Part shown: positions 1 through 7,671 of the stretch, piece after piece
Position numbering within the stretch: the first letter of the stretch is position 1
Layout: the number at the start of each line of letters is the position of its first letter
Origin: Kribbella sp. NBC_01245
GTDB lineage: Bacteria > Actinomycetota > Actinomycetes > Propionibacteriales > Kribbellaceae
Direction of reading: 5' to 3'
Assembly (NCBI RefSeq): GCF_036226525.1
Contig: NZ_CP108487.1
Location: 6,014,001 to 6,078,000 of the forward strand
Length of the DNA: 64,000 nucleotides
Position numbers and translations under genes: made by a program
Notes under the pieces: model-generated
The model's input: only the letters and a program-made list of their open reading frames with translations
Databases searched by the model: none
Told to the model about the DNA's origin: nothing

Positions 1-260
1 TGCCGGATCCGATCGTGCTCACCGACGAGGAGGCCTTCGCCTTCAGCGGCAACTCGATCGTGGTGAACGAGACGATCCTGATGCCGGCCTGTTCGCCGCG
101 GCTGCGGGAGATCCTGACCGGGCTCGGCCTGCGCGTGGTGGTGCTCGATCTGAGCGAGTTCCACAAGGGCGGCGGCTCGATCCGGTGCCTCACCAACCCG
201 CTCGACTTCGACCTCTCCGCCGCTGCCGTACCGGGTGGCGAGGTGCTGCTGTCCGTATGA
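1..260 (+). CDS. Amidinotransferase / dimethylargininase-fold enzyme, C-terminal part
   Basis: This is the last ~85 residues of a protein that begins before the window; the reading frame is open from base 3. The segment EFHKGGGSIRCLTNPLDF near the end matches the catalytic Cys loop of guanidino-group-modifying enzymes (amidinotransferase, arginine deiminase and dimethylargininase fold), where the Cys attacks the guanidinium carbon. The conserved NSIVVNE segment and the run of beta strands upstream fit the last blade of that propeller fold. Substrate cannot be told from the fragment. A 77-bp gap separates it from the aminotransferase gene, which appears to have its own promoter. Confidence 0.72.
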   Translation, partial: PDPIVLTDEEAFAFSGNSIVVNETILMPACSPRLREILTGLGLRVVVLDLSEFHKGGGSIRCLTNPLDFDLSAAAVPGGEVLLSV

Positions 261-325
261 CGCATTTGTCCCGGTTTGGACAACATGTGTCACAACACAC
301 TGTTCTACCCGGGCGGCGGAAGGGT

Positions 326-331
326 TAGCCT
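326..331 (+). promoter_or_regulatory. -10 box (TAGCCT) for a leaderless start
   Basis: TAGCCT lies exactly 6 nt before the ATG at 338 and no Shine-Dalgarno sequence is present, so transcription probably starts at the A of the ATG. No good -35 hexamer is visible. Confidence 0.5.
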
Positions 332-337
332 GCGGCT

Positions 338-1426
338 ATGACGACGCCCAGCGACGAGGTTCGGTTCAGGTCCGCCCTGGACGACGTACAGGCCTACAAG
401 CCCGGCAAGCCGCCCGTGCGGTCGGACGGCCGTCCGACGTACAAGCTGTCGAGCAACGAGAACCCGTACCCGCCGCTGCCCGGCGTACTAGAGGCTGCGA
501 CCGCTGCGGCCGCCAGCATGAACCGCTACCCGGATAACGGGTCAGTGGCGTTGCTGGAGGCCCTGTCGGCTCGTTTCGACGTACTGACTGACCACATCGC
601 AGTAGGTACTGGGTCCGTCGCTGTGCTCTACCACTTGTTGCAGGCGGCTTGCGAGACCGGCGACGAGGTCATGTACGCCTGGCGCTCGTTCGAGGCCTAC
701 CCGATCGCTACCCGGCTGAGCGGCGCTACGCCGGTTGAGGTGCCATTGACGGCTGACGCGCGTCACGACTTCAAGGCGATGGCTGCCGCTATCACTGACC
801 GCACGCGCGTCATCCTGGTCTGTACGCCGAACAACCCGACCGGGCCCGCCGTACGGACGCAGGAGCTGGTGGAGTTCCTGGACGTCGTACCGAGCAATGT
901 TCTCGTGGTGATCGACGAGGCCTACCGCGAGTTCATGCGCGGGGAGGACCTGGTGGACGGCGGTGAGCTCTACCGCGACCGCCCGAACGTCGCCGTACTG
1001 CGGACCTTCTCCAAGGCGTACGGGCTGGCCGGCTTCCGGGTCGGTTTCGCGATCGGGCACGAGCCGGTCGTGGCCGCCATCCGCAAGTGCGCGCTGCCGT
1101 TCGGCGTCAGCCACGTGGCGCAGGCCGCCGCGGTCGCCTCGCTGGAAGCCGAGAAGGATCTGCTCGAACGGGTCGAGACCCTCGTCGCCGAGCGAGTCCG
1201 GGTGCTCGACGCGCTGCGCGGTCAGGGCTGGGATGTGCCCGAGGCGCAGGGCAACTTCTTCTGGCTCTCGCTCGGTGACGACACCCTGGCCTTCGCGGCC
1301 GCGGTCGATGCCGAGGGCGTGGCGGTCCGTCCGTTCGCGGGCGACGGCGTGCGCGTCACGATCGGCGAGCCCGAGGCCAACGACACCTTCCTCTCGATCG
1401 CGGCCGCCTGGCGGAACAACAAATAG
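338..1426 (+). CDS. hisC: Histidinol-phosphate / aromatic aminotransferase
   Basis: A 362-aa fold-type I PLP aminotransferase of the HisC family, which transfers the amino group between glutamate and imidazole-acetol phosphate or an aromatic 2-oxo acid in the cytoplasm. Visible landmarks are the N-terminal [10 protein letters not shown] (about 37-46), the substrate/cofactor motif CTPNNPTGP (162-170), DEAYREF (193-199) and the Schiff-base lysine K226 in [14 protein letters not shown]. Length is normal for the family. It stands outside any visible his operon, so it may be the second copy often called aromatic aminotransferase (Pat); the sequence does not decide. The SDR gene begins 2 nt after its stop, so the two are probably co-transcribed. 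Confidence 0.85.
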   Translation: MTTPSDEVRFRSALDDVQAYKPGKPPVRSDGRPTYKLSSNENPYPPLPGVLEAATAAAASMNRYPDNGSVALLEALSARFDVLTDHIAVGTGSVAVLYHLLQAACETGDEVMYAWRSFEAYPIATRLSGATPVEVPLTADARHDFKAMAAAITDRTRVILVCTPNNPTGPAVRTQELVEFLDVVPSNVLVVIDEAYREFMRGEDLVDGGELYRDRPNVAVLRTFSKAYGLAGFRVGFAIGHEPVVAAIRKCALPFGVSHVAQAAAVASLEAEKDLLERVETLVAERVRVLDALRGQGWDVPEAQGNFFWLSLGDDTLAFAAAVDAEGVAVRPFAGDGVRVTIGEPEANDTFLSIAAAWRNNK

Positions 1427-1428
1427 GT

Positions 1429-2133
1429 ATGAGTCTGGTCTGGATCTCGGGTGCCTCGGGCGGGATCGGCGCGGCCCTCGCGGCGGCCGTTCCCTTCGAC
1501 GGCGCCAGGGTCATCGACATCTCGCGCCGCGGCGGTACGACGGACGAGCACTTCGCCGCCGACCTCGCCGATCCCGCCGCCTGGCCTTTGGTCGAGCGGC
1601 ACTTCGTCGACGAGCTCCAGCGGTACGACGGTCCGCGCGCGGTCTTCGTCCACAACGCCGGCACCATCAACCCGATCGGCTCGGCTGATGAGGTCGATCC
1701 GGACGAGTACACCCGGGCCGTACTGCTGAACTCGGCCGCCCCGCAGATCCTCGGCCGGGCCTTCCTGCGCGCCTCGGCCCATCTGTCGTGTCCGCGATTC
1801 CTGGTCATGCTCACGTCCGGAGCGGCCAGAACGCCGTACCCCGGCTGGTCGTCGTACGCCGCGGGCAAGGCCTCGGTCGATCACTGGGTCCGGACCGTCG
1901 GTGCGGAGCAGGGGCCGGCCGGTTGCCAGGTCGTCGCGGTGGGGCCGGGTGTGGTCGATACCGACATGCAAGCGGTGATCCGGCAGGCCGACTTCCCGGC
2001 GGCCGGGCGTTTCCGCGAACTGGCCGAGACGGGTGGTCTGAGCAGTCCGGCCGAGGCTGCGGCGGGGATCTGGTCGGTGCTCGGCAGAGGCCTTCCGAAC
2101 GGCTCCGTGGTGGACCTTCGTACGCTCGCCTGA
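1429..2133 (+). CDS. SDR family oxidoreductase
   Basis: A 234-aa short-chain dehydrogenase/reductase. The nucleotide-binding glycine motif GASGGIG is at residues 8-14, HNAG takes the place of the usual NNAG, and the catalytic pair is the Tyr and Lys of SSYAAGK, with a Ser-containing strand (LTSGAA) before it. The NAD(P) Rossmann fold is complete and the C-terminus is short, as in classical SDRs such as benzil or sepiapterin reductase-like proteins. Substrate is unknown. It follows the aminotransferase by 2 nt, so a shared transcript is likely. Confidence 0.8.
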   Translation: MSLVWISGASGGIGAALAAAVPFDGARVIDISRRGGTTDEHFAADLADPAAWPLVERHFVDELQRYDGPRAVFVHNAGTINPIGSADEVDPDEYTRAVLLNSAAPQILGRAFLRASAHLSCPRFLVMLTSGAARTPYPGWSSYAAGKASVDHWVRTVGAEQGPAGCQVVAVGPGVVDTDMQAVIRQADFPAAGRFRELAETGGLSSPAEAAAGIWSVLGRGLPNGSVVDLRTLA

Positions 2134-2220
2134 CCCAGGTTAGCGGGCAACATAGTGGCTCCGGCGAATTGATCGTCAGCGACACGCCGTGGGATCCGGC
2201 CATAGCTTCCAGGTGATGAC

Positions 2221-2404
2221 TTCCCTTACATGGAAGGGATTCCGGCCATTCGGTGACTGAGTCACCTTTGTTGCCTTCAGCCCGTAACGATCCAGGGATG
2301 CCTTCGTTGGTGTTGGAGTCAGCAGATGTCCGGCTGACGAATTTGCTCATTCCAAGGGCATGGCAGCCGCTGGGGGATTTTCCGGTGGCTGATCGTGCTG
2401 GAAT
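2221..2404 (+). promoter_or_regulatory. Structured leader upstream of the secreted Leu-Pro-rich protein gene
   Basis: The 286-nt gap 2134-2419 holds several inverted repeats in the sense of the downstream gene. TCCCTT/AAGGGA surrounds ACATGG near 2222-2239. GGTGAC-TGA-GTCACC lies at 2252-2266. A 12-bp hairpin (2364-2375 with 2380-2391, loop GATT, some G-U pairs) is enclosed by ATTCCA (2349-2354) pairing with TGGAAT (2399-2404). The outer helix ends 2 nt before the Shine-Dalgarno GGAGG (2407-2411). It does not match a riboswitch class that I recognise. Confidence 0.4.
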
Positions 2405-2419
2405 CCGGAGGTTTTTTTC

Positions 2420-3955
2420 ATGGAGCAAGGGGCGAAGCAGCGCCGCGCAGGCGCGCTTCCCAAGTCCGGTCGTGCGGCCGTGGCGTTCGTAGCGATGGCA
2501 TCGTCCGCCGCGCTCGGGTTCGCCACGCTGTCGACCGCATCGGCAGTGGAGGTTCGTTCGGCGGGCTCGGTGGTCGCCGAATCGCAGTCCACCACGCTCG
2601 TCGACGCGAACTTCAACGCGGGCAAGGCCGGTTGGCAGGGCTACCAGGAGTACTCGGTGGGCTGTTTTGCCAACGGTGTCACCTGCGCGAAGATCGACAA
2701 CGTTTACAAGGCCAACGGCGGCAAGAACGGCGCTGGCGACGGTTTCCTGCAGTTCAAGGGCAACTCGCCGGCCGTCTTCCCGTGGTTCTACGGGCAGGCG
2801 TCGTACTCGGTCTGGCGTTCGCCGGAGTTCACTTTCAACGCGTCTGACGCCAAGGCGATGAAGCTGAACTTCGACTGGCGCGCAACGATGGTGTCGTACG
2901 CCATCGGCTGGAACGGTCTGCAGGTCGAGCTGCTCGACTCGGAGAACCGCGTTGTGAAGACGGCCATGCCGGCTCGCCTCTCGGTGCCGACCAACAACTG
3001 GTCGCACTACGAGGTCGCGCTCGACGGCCAGTCGGACCTGAAGGACGGCGAGCAGTACCGGCTGTCCTTCGTGGCCATCAACTACACGGGTCCGTCGGCC
3101 GCCACCCTGGGCCATCACGACCTCGACAACGTCAAGCTCGAGGCCACCAACGACCCGTCGGTCGACCCGGTGCTGCAGTGCCGTGACAACTACAACACCC
3201 ACGAAGAGGCCATGGACGCCGCGCTCACGGAAGGTGCGGGCAGCTTCTGCTCCGTCACCGAGCCCGCGGGCAACGCGCTGAAGCCGGCCTCGAAGATCGT
3301 GGACGCGCTGGCCAAGCAGGAGGGCATCGCCGACCTGCTGAAGTCCGGCAACGGCGCCTTCATCGTGACCGACAAGTTCACCGGCCACGTGGCCGCGTGG
3401 GCCGTCGGCCGCAACAACATCCCGAGCACCGACCCGCGTCGTCTGTACATGTGGATGGACAGCGGCAACGTCGGTGGCGCCGCTGACTTCGCGGTCGTCT
3501 TCGTCGTCGCCAACGCGGATCATGTCGTCAAGGAGACCTTCGGTCACCCGGACGGCCTGGTCGGTGCGGTGAACGGTGTGCTCGAGGGGCAGCTGGAGGC
3601 GGCGGGCGAGGTTCTGTCGAACCCGGTCGGCGAGGCGCTGGACGTCGACGCCAACTGGACCATCGCCAACGTGATGTGGCACTTCAACACCCTGGTCAGC
3701 GGCAAGGGCACGGTCGGCGACGGCCAGCCCACCAGCGGCAGCCTGCCGACCGGCGGCCTGCCGATCGACATGCCGAACCTGGACCAGGCCAAGAAGGCCA
3801 ACGCCGGCAAGAAGTCCGAACTGCCGGGCCTGCCCGGTCTGCCGAAGCTGCCGACCGAGGGCAAGCTGCCCGTCGACGGCAAGCTTCCGCTGCCGAACAA
3901 GGAACTGCCGAAGCTGCCGAACGGCGAGCTCCCCAAGCTCCCCGCCGGTCGCTGA
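2420..3955 (+). CDS. Secreted protein with jelly-roll-like domain and Leu-Pro-rich C-terminus
   Basis: A 511-aa exported protein. A signal peptide (positively charged start, hydrophobic AVAFVAMASSAALGFATL, likely cleavage after TASAVE or nearby) occupies about 1-45. Residues ~55-245 are rich in beta strands and aromatic residues (YGQASYSVWRSPEF, LNFDWRATMV), resembling carbohydrate- or wall-binding jelly-roll modules. The last ~55 residues repeat Leu-Pro units (GLPGLPKLP, ELPKLP), typical of a wall-spanning or extended stalk. There is no LPXTG sorting signal and no C-terminal membrane helix. Start ATG 2420 follows GGAGG by 8 nt. No enzymatic motif was recognised; function unknown. Confidence 0.75.
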   Translation: MEQGAKQRRAGALPKSGRAAVAFVAMASSAALGFATLSTASAVEVRSAGSVVAESQSTTLVDANFNAGKAGWQGYQEYSVGCFANGVTCAKIDNVYKANGGKNGAGDGFLQFKGNSPAVFPWFYGQASYSVWRSPEFTFNASDAKAMKLNFDWRATMVSYAIGWNGLQVELLDSENRVVKTAMPARLSVPTNNWSHYEVALDGQSDLKDGEQYRLSFVAINYTGPSAATLGHHDLDNVKLEATNDPSVDPVLQCRDNYNTHEEAMDAALTEGAGSFCSVTEPAGNALKPASKIVDALAKQEGIADLLKSGNGAFIVTDKFTGHVAAWAVGRNNIPSTDPRRLYMWMDSGNVGGAADFAVVFVVANADHVVKETFGHPDGLVGAVNGVLEGQLEAAGEVLSNPVGEALDVDANWTIANVMWHFNTLVSGKGTVGDGQPTSGSLPTGGLPIDMPNLDQAKKANAGKKSELPGLPGLPKLPTEGKLPVDGKLPLPNKELPKLPNGELPKLPAGR

Positions 3956-3968
3956 GACACCAAGTCAC

Positions 3969-4000
3969 GGGACCGGGCCGACACGGGTCGGCCTGGTCCC
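3969..4000 (+). terminator. Strong hairpin after the secreted protein gene
   Basis: A 14-bp stem with one G-U pair (3969-3982 with 3987-4000, loop ACGG) starts 14 nt after the stop codon. It lacks a U-tract but sits between convergent genes and can serve both strands. Confidence 0.6.
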
Positions 4001-4005
4001 ACTGA

Positions 4006-5019
4006 CTAGCTAGACCCGCTGCCGCGCGCATCGGCAGCGGAGGAGGACCCGGGCACCCCATGGGAGCCCGGGTCCTTCCTTTTGCGCCCGAGCCGCTCCG
4101 CGCTCACCACCAGGCAAACGCCGACGATCACGATCGCGCCGCCGAGCAGGATCTTGCCGGTCACCGCCTCGTCCAGGATCAGCCAGCCGAGGAAGACCGC
4201 CACCGCCGGGTTGACGTACGCGTAGGTCCCGATCAGCGAGATCGGCGCATTCGCCAGCAGGTAGGCATAAGCGCTGTAGGCGAGCAGCGAGCCGAACACC
4301 ACCAGGTACGCGAGCGCCAGCCAGCCCGACAGCTCGATCGAGCCGGGATGGAACCGCCCGGCCTCTCCCGTACCGAGGCCGATCAGCACCATCGCCGTAC
4401 CGCCGATCGCCATCTCGTAGACGGCCGCGACGAGCGGATCCCGCGGCAGGCCGAGCCGGGGCGAGAAGCGCGAGCCGACCGCCCAGCTGATCGAACCGAT
4501 CACCACCAGCGCGATCGACAACGGCCGCGCGCTGGTATCGCCACCGGACAAGCCGAGCATCGCCGCGCCGGTGAAACCCACGCCGACGCCGATCCAGGTG
4601 AACAGCGCCGGCCGCTCCCCGCCGGCCACCCGCAGCACGATCAGCCAGAGCGGTACGGACGCGATCAGCAGGGCGGCCAGACCGGAGGGCACGCTGCGTT
4701 CCGCGACCGCCACCAAGCCGTTGCCGAAGGCAAGCAGTAGCAGGCCGACCACGCCCGCGCCGAACAGCTCGCGCCGGGTCACCCGGAGCCGCCGCCAGCC
4801 GGACCGCAGCGCCAGGATCGCCCCCAGCAACACGGCCCCGGCCAGGAAGCGGCTGGCCATGCCGAGCATCGGCGGGATGTCCGCGTCGACCACGATCCGG
4901 ATGGCCAGATAGGTCGAACCCCAGACCACGTAGATGACCAGGAGCGCCGACCAGATCATCGCGCTCGAGGCAGCCGGACGCTGGCCGGCTGCCGCTGGGG
5001 CGGCACTCACAGTGGTCAT
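4006..5019 (-). CDS. EamA/DMT family exporter (YedA-like)
   Basis: A 337-aa integral membrane protein with ten predicted hydrophobic helices arranged as two EamA repeats (about 20-150 and 165-305). It opens with VVWGSTYLAIRI, the WGS-x-Y/F segment typical of drug/metabolite exporters that move amino acids or small metabolites across the plasma membrane. ATG 5019 follows GAGGAGG by 7 nt. The last ~35 residues (RKRKDPGSHGVPGSSSAADARGSGSS) are hydrophilic and low in complexity, and their DNA forms two hairpins. That tail looks like translated terminator sequence rather than a domain. Substrate unknown. Confidence 0.85.
   Translation of the reverse strand: MTTVSAAPAAAGQRPAASSAMIWSALLVIYVVWGSTYLAIRIVVDADIPPMLGMASRFLAGAVLLGAILALRSGWRRLRVTRRELFGAGVVGLLLLAFGNGLVAVAERSVPSGLAALLIASVPLWLIVLRVAGGERPALFTWIGVGVGFTGAAMLGLSGGDTSARPLSIALVVIGSISWAVGSRFSPRLGLPRDPLVAAVYEMAIGGTAMVLIGLGTGEAGRFHPGSIELSGWLALAYLVVFGSLLAYSAYAYLLANAPISLIGTYAYVNPAVAVFLGWLILDEAVTGKILLGGAIVIVGVCLVVSAERLGRKRKDPGSHGVPGSSSAADARGSGSS
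4042..4078 (+). terminator. Terminator hairpin lying inside the 3' end of the EamA gene
   Basis: GGACCCGGGC (4045-4054) pairs perfectly with GCCCGGGTCC (4066-4075), and the stem extends into flanking bases. On the + strand it is followed by TTCCTTTT, so it is oriented to stop transcription from the secreted protein gene. A further 9-bp stem, CCGCTGCCG/CGGCAGCGG, is at 4016-4040. Both encode the Gly/Ser/Ala-rich tail of the convergent transporter. Confidence 0.55.
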
Positions 5020-5527
5020 CGTTCACCCTCCTCGGCGGCCCAGTTCGAAGTCAGGGGCGAAAGGGCCGAATGATGCTGACACTAAGGCCGGCTCGGTCAT
5101 CCCGCAAGGAGGTTTCGAGGCTCACGCAGTGAGTGCATACGAATACGCACAGCGAGCGCAGGCGAGTGGCCGGCAAGAAGGCCCCGAATCGGTACGGATC
5201 TGTGACAGATGTCGTCATTTTTCGCAGTGAGGTGTCACAAGTGCCGATTCGAGCGGGAAGTTGCCGTGTCAGGGGACCAGTGGCCGGACTGGTGTCTCAA
5301 CACGGGGACTCAGCTTCGTACTGGCGTACGAAGATCCGTCCAGACAGTTCGCTCTAGCATGGTCTGCTCTGTACGGTGTCCGGCAAGATGGGCAGTGGAT
5401 ACCACTGCAGAGGTGCATCAACCTGGATCCACGCGGTCCTGACGACTAGGCCACACCCGGCTGACTGAGTCGGGGCCCGTGCAATGTTGCGACGCGGCGA
5501 TCCCGCGCCGAACCCCGAGGAGTGCAT
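5020..5527. other. 508-bp divergent intergenic region
   Basis: The region lies between the EamA gene (-) and the dehydrogenase operon (+). It holds the promoters for both, a perfect palindrome at 5314-5333, and an SD-like AAGGAGG near 5105. A 33-codon frame starting GTG at 5129 (ending CDRCRHFSQ) lies 17 nt downstream of that SD, too far to support it as a gene. I see no RNA gene. Confidence 0.5.
5314..5333. promoter_or_regulatory. Operator-like palindrome upstream of the 2-oxoacid dehydrogenase operon
   Basis: CTTCGTAC-TGGC-GTACGAAG is an exact 8-bp inverted repeat with a 4-nt spacer, about 195 bp before the first dehydrogenase gene. Size and symmetry fit a dimeric repressor or an Lrp-type regulator. 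No regulator gene adjoins it. Confidence 0.4.
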
Positions 5528-6694
5528 GTGAGTGAGTCGGTGCCGGGAATCTCCCCGGAATTGTTCGCGCCCGTCGAGGCGCCTGTAAGCCCCACGCAGC
5601 CCAGCGAGGAAGTCGAGTTCGTCCAGCTGCTGACGCCCGAAGGTGAGCGCGTCGAGCACCCGGACTACTCCTTCGACCTCGACGACGAGGCGATCAAGGG
5701 CTTCTACCGCGACATGACGATGGTCCGCCGGATCGACACCGAGGCGACCGCGTTGCAGCGCCAGGGCGAGCTCGGTATCTGGGCCTCGCTGCTCGGCCAG
5801 GAGGCCGCGCAGATCGGCTCGGGTCGCGCGCTGAACAAGAAGGACATGGTCTTCCCGACCTACCGCGAGCACGGCGTCGCCTATTGCCAGGGCGTCGACC
5901 CACTCAACCTGCTCGGGCTTTTCCGCGGTGTGGACCAGGGAGCCTGGGATCCCCGCGACAACAACTTCCACCTCTACACCATCGTGATCGGCGCGCAGAC
6001 CCTGCACGCGACGGGTTACGCGATGGGCCAGCAGCGCGACCACGTGATCGGTGACGCCGAGAACGGCGAGGCCACCATCGCGTACTTCGGTGACGGCGCC
6101 AGCAGCCAGGGCGACGTGAACGAGGCCTTCATCTACGCCTCGGTCTTCAACGCACCGGTCGTCTTCTTCTGCCAGAACAACCAGTGGGCCATCTCGGAGC
6201 CGATCGACCGGCAGACCCGCATCCCGCTGTACCAGCGCGCGGCCGGCTTCGGCTTCCCGGGCGTTCGCGTCGACGGCAACGACGTGCTCGCGACGTACGC
6301 CGTCACGCAGGCGGCCTTGCGCCGGGCGCGCGAGGGCAGCGGGCCGACGTTCGTCGAGGCCTACACCTACCGGATGGGCGCGCACACGACGTCGGACGAC
6401 CCGACCAAGTACCGCCTCAACGAGGACCTCGAGTACTGGAAGCTCAAGGACCCGATCGAGCGCGTGAAGGCCTACCTGGTTCGTTCCGGGGCTGCCGATC
6501 AGGACTTCTTCGACGAGGTCGACGCCGAGGCCGACCAGATCGCGGCCAAACTTCGCGAAGGCTGTCTGTCGATGCCCGACCCGGTGCTGACCGATTTCTT
6601 CCAGCACGTGTACGTCGAACAGACCCCGCAGCTCGACGAGCAGAAGGCGCAGTTCGCCGCCTACGCCGCTTCTTTCGAAGGTGAGGGCCACTGA
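5528..6694 (+). CDS. bkdA: 2-oxoacid dehydrogenase E1 alpha (pyruvate or branched-chain type)
   Basis: A 388-aa thiamine-diphosphate-dependent E1 alpha subunit, which decarboxylates a 2-oxo acid and passes the acyl group to the E2 lipoyl arm. The TPP-binding signature runs from GDGASSQGD (188-196) to CQNNQW (215-220). YTYRMGAHTTSDDPTKYR is the phosphorylation-loop region of the family. GTG 5528 is chosen because GAGGAG (5517-5522) is 5 nt upstream; GTG 5522 in the same frame overlaps that SD. The heterotetrameric E1 with an E2 in the same operon fits branched-chain 2-oxoacid dehydrogenase or the analogous actinobacterial complex, but pyruvate remains possible. The stop overlaps the next ATG by 1 nt. 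Confidence 0.85.
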   Translation: MSESVPGISPELFAPVEAPVSPTQPSEEVEFVQLLTPEGERVEHPDYSFDLDDEAIKGFYRDMTMVRRIDTEATALQRQGELGIWASLLGQEAAQIGSGRALNKKDMVFPTYREHGVAYCQGVDPLNLLGLFRGVDQGAWDPRDNNFHLYTIVIGAQTLHATGYAMGQQRDHVIGDAENGEATIAYFGDGASSQGDVNEAFIYASVFNAPVVFFCQNNQWAISEPIDRQTRIPLYQRAAGFGFPGVRVDGNDVLATYAVTQAALRRAREGSGPTFVEAYTYRMGAHTTSDDPTKYRLNEDLEYWKLKDPIERVKAYLVRSGAADQDFFDEVDAEADQIAAKLREGCLSMPDPVLTDFFQHVYVEQTPQLDEQKAQFAAYAASFEGEGH

Positions 6695-7671
6695 TGACGA
6701 AGATCACCCTGGGCAAGGGCATCAACCTCGGCCTCCGCCACGCGATGGAGAACGACCCCAAGGTCCTCATCATGGGCGAGGACATCGGCAAGCTCGGCGG
6801 CGTCTTCCGGGTCACCGAAGGTCTGCAGAAGGACTTCGGTGAGGACCGGGTGATCGACACCCCGCTGGCCGAGTCCGGCATCATCGGCACCGCGGTCGGC
6901 CTGGCCCTGCGCGGCTACCGCCCGGTCTGCGAGATCCAGTTCGACGGCTTCGTCTTCCCGGCGTACGACCAGATCATCAACCAGGTCGCGAAGATGCACT
7001 ACCGCTCGATGGGCAAGCTGAAGATGCCGATCGTGATCCGGATCCCCTTCGGTGGCGGTATCGGCGCGGTCGAGCACCACTCGGAGTCGCCGGAGACGCT
7101 GTTCGCGCACGTGGCCGGCCTGAAGGTCGTCGCCTGTGGCGATCCCGTCGACGCCTACTGGATGATCCAGCAGGCCATCGCCTCGGACGACCCGGTGGTG
7201 TTCTTCGAGCCGAAGCGGCGCTACCACGAGAAGGCCGAGCTCGACGAGACCGTGCCCCCGGCGTACCCGCTGCACAAGGCGAAGGTGGTCCGCGAGGGCA
7301 CCGACGCGACCCTGTTCTGCTACGGCCCGATGGTGAAGACCTGTCTGCAGGCCGCCGAGGCCGCGGTCGAGGACGGCCGCAACCTCGAGGTCATCGACCT
7401 GCGCACGATCGCCCCGCTGGACCTGGCGACCATCTTCGAGTCGGTCAAGAAGACCCGGCGCGCGGTCGTCGTGCACGAGGCCCCGCTGTCCCTCGGCACG
7501 GGCTCCGAGCTCGCGGCCCGGGTGACTGAGGAGTGCTTCTACCACTTGGAGGCGCCGGTTCTGCGCGTCGCCGGCTACGACACCCCGTACCCGCCGTCGC
7601 GGATGGAGGAGGAGTACCTCCCCGATCTGGACCGGGTGCTGGATGGCGTCGACAAGGTGATGGGGTACTGA
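6694..7671 (+). CDS. bkdB: 2-oxoacid dehydrogenase E1 beta
   Basis: A 325-aa E1 beta partner completing the alpha2beta2 decarboxylase. The early MGEDIGKLGGVFRVTEGL and DTPLAESGIIGTAVGLALRG segments and the C-terminal transketolase-like domain (ATLFCYGPMVKTCLQAAEAA) are typical. IRIPFGGGIGAVEHHSESPE contains the conserved His residues near the active site. Translation is coupled on both sides: TGATG at 6692-6696 with E1 alpha, and its stop overlaps the ATG of E2 by 1 nt at 7671. Confidence 0.9.
   Translation: MTKITLGKGINLGLRHAMENDPKVLIMGEDIGKLGGVFRVTEGLQKDFGEDRVIDTPLAESGIIGTAVGLALRGYRPVCEIQFDGFVFPAYDQIINQVAKMHYRSMGKLKMPIVIRIPFGGGIGAVEHHSESPETLFAHVAGLKVVACGDPVDAYWMIQQAIASDDPVVFFEPKRRYHEKAELDETVPPAYPLHKAKVVREGTDATLFCYGPMVKTCLQAAEAAVEDGRNLEVIDLRTIAPLDLATIFESVKKTRRAVVVHEAPLSLGTGSELAARVTEECFYHLEAPVLRVAGYDTPYPPSRMEEEYLPDLDRVLDGVDKVMGY

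Noticed and set aside
2134-2419. c-di-AMP (ydaO-type) riboswitch before the secreted protein gene
   Set aside because: Context fits (wall protein), but the conserved sequence blocks of that class are not present.
1811-3682. 623-codon open frame on the minus strand
   Set aside because: It is antisense to an SDR and a secreted protein gene with clear motifs and signal peptide; it has no recognisable domain.
5129-5230. 33-codon reading frame ending CDRCRHFSQ upstream of the dehydrogenase operon
   Set aside because: The nearest SD-like sequence is 17 nt away, there is no support from neighbours, and the frame is open for long distances by composition.
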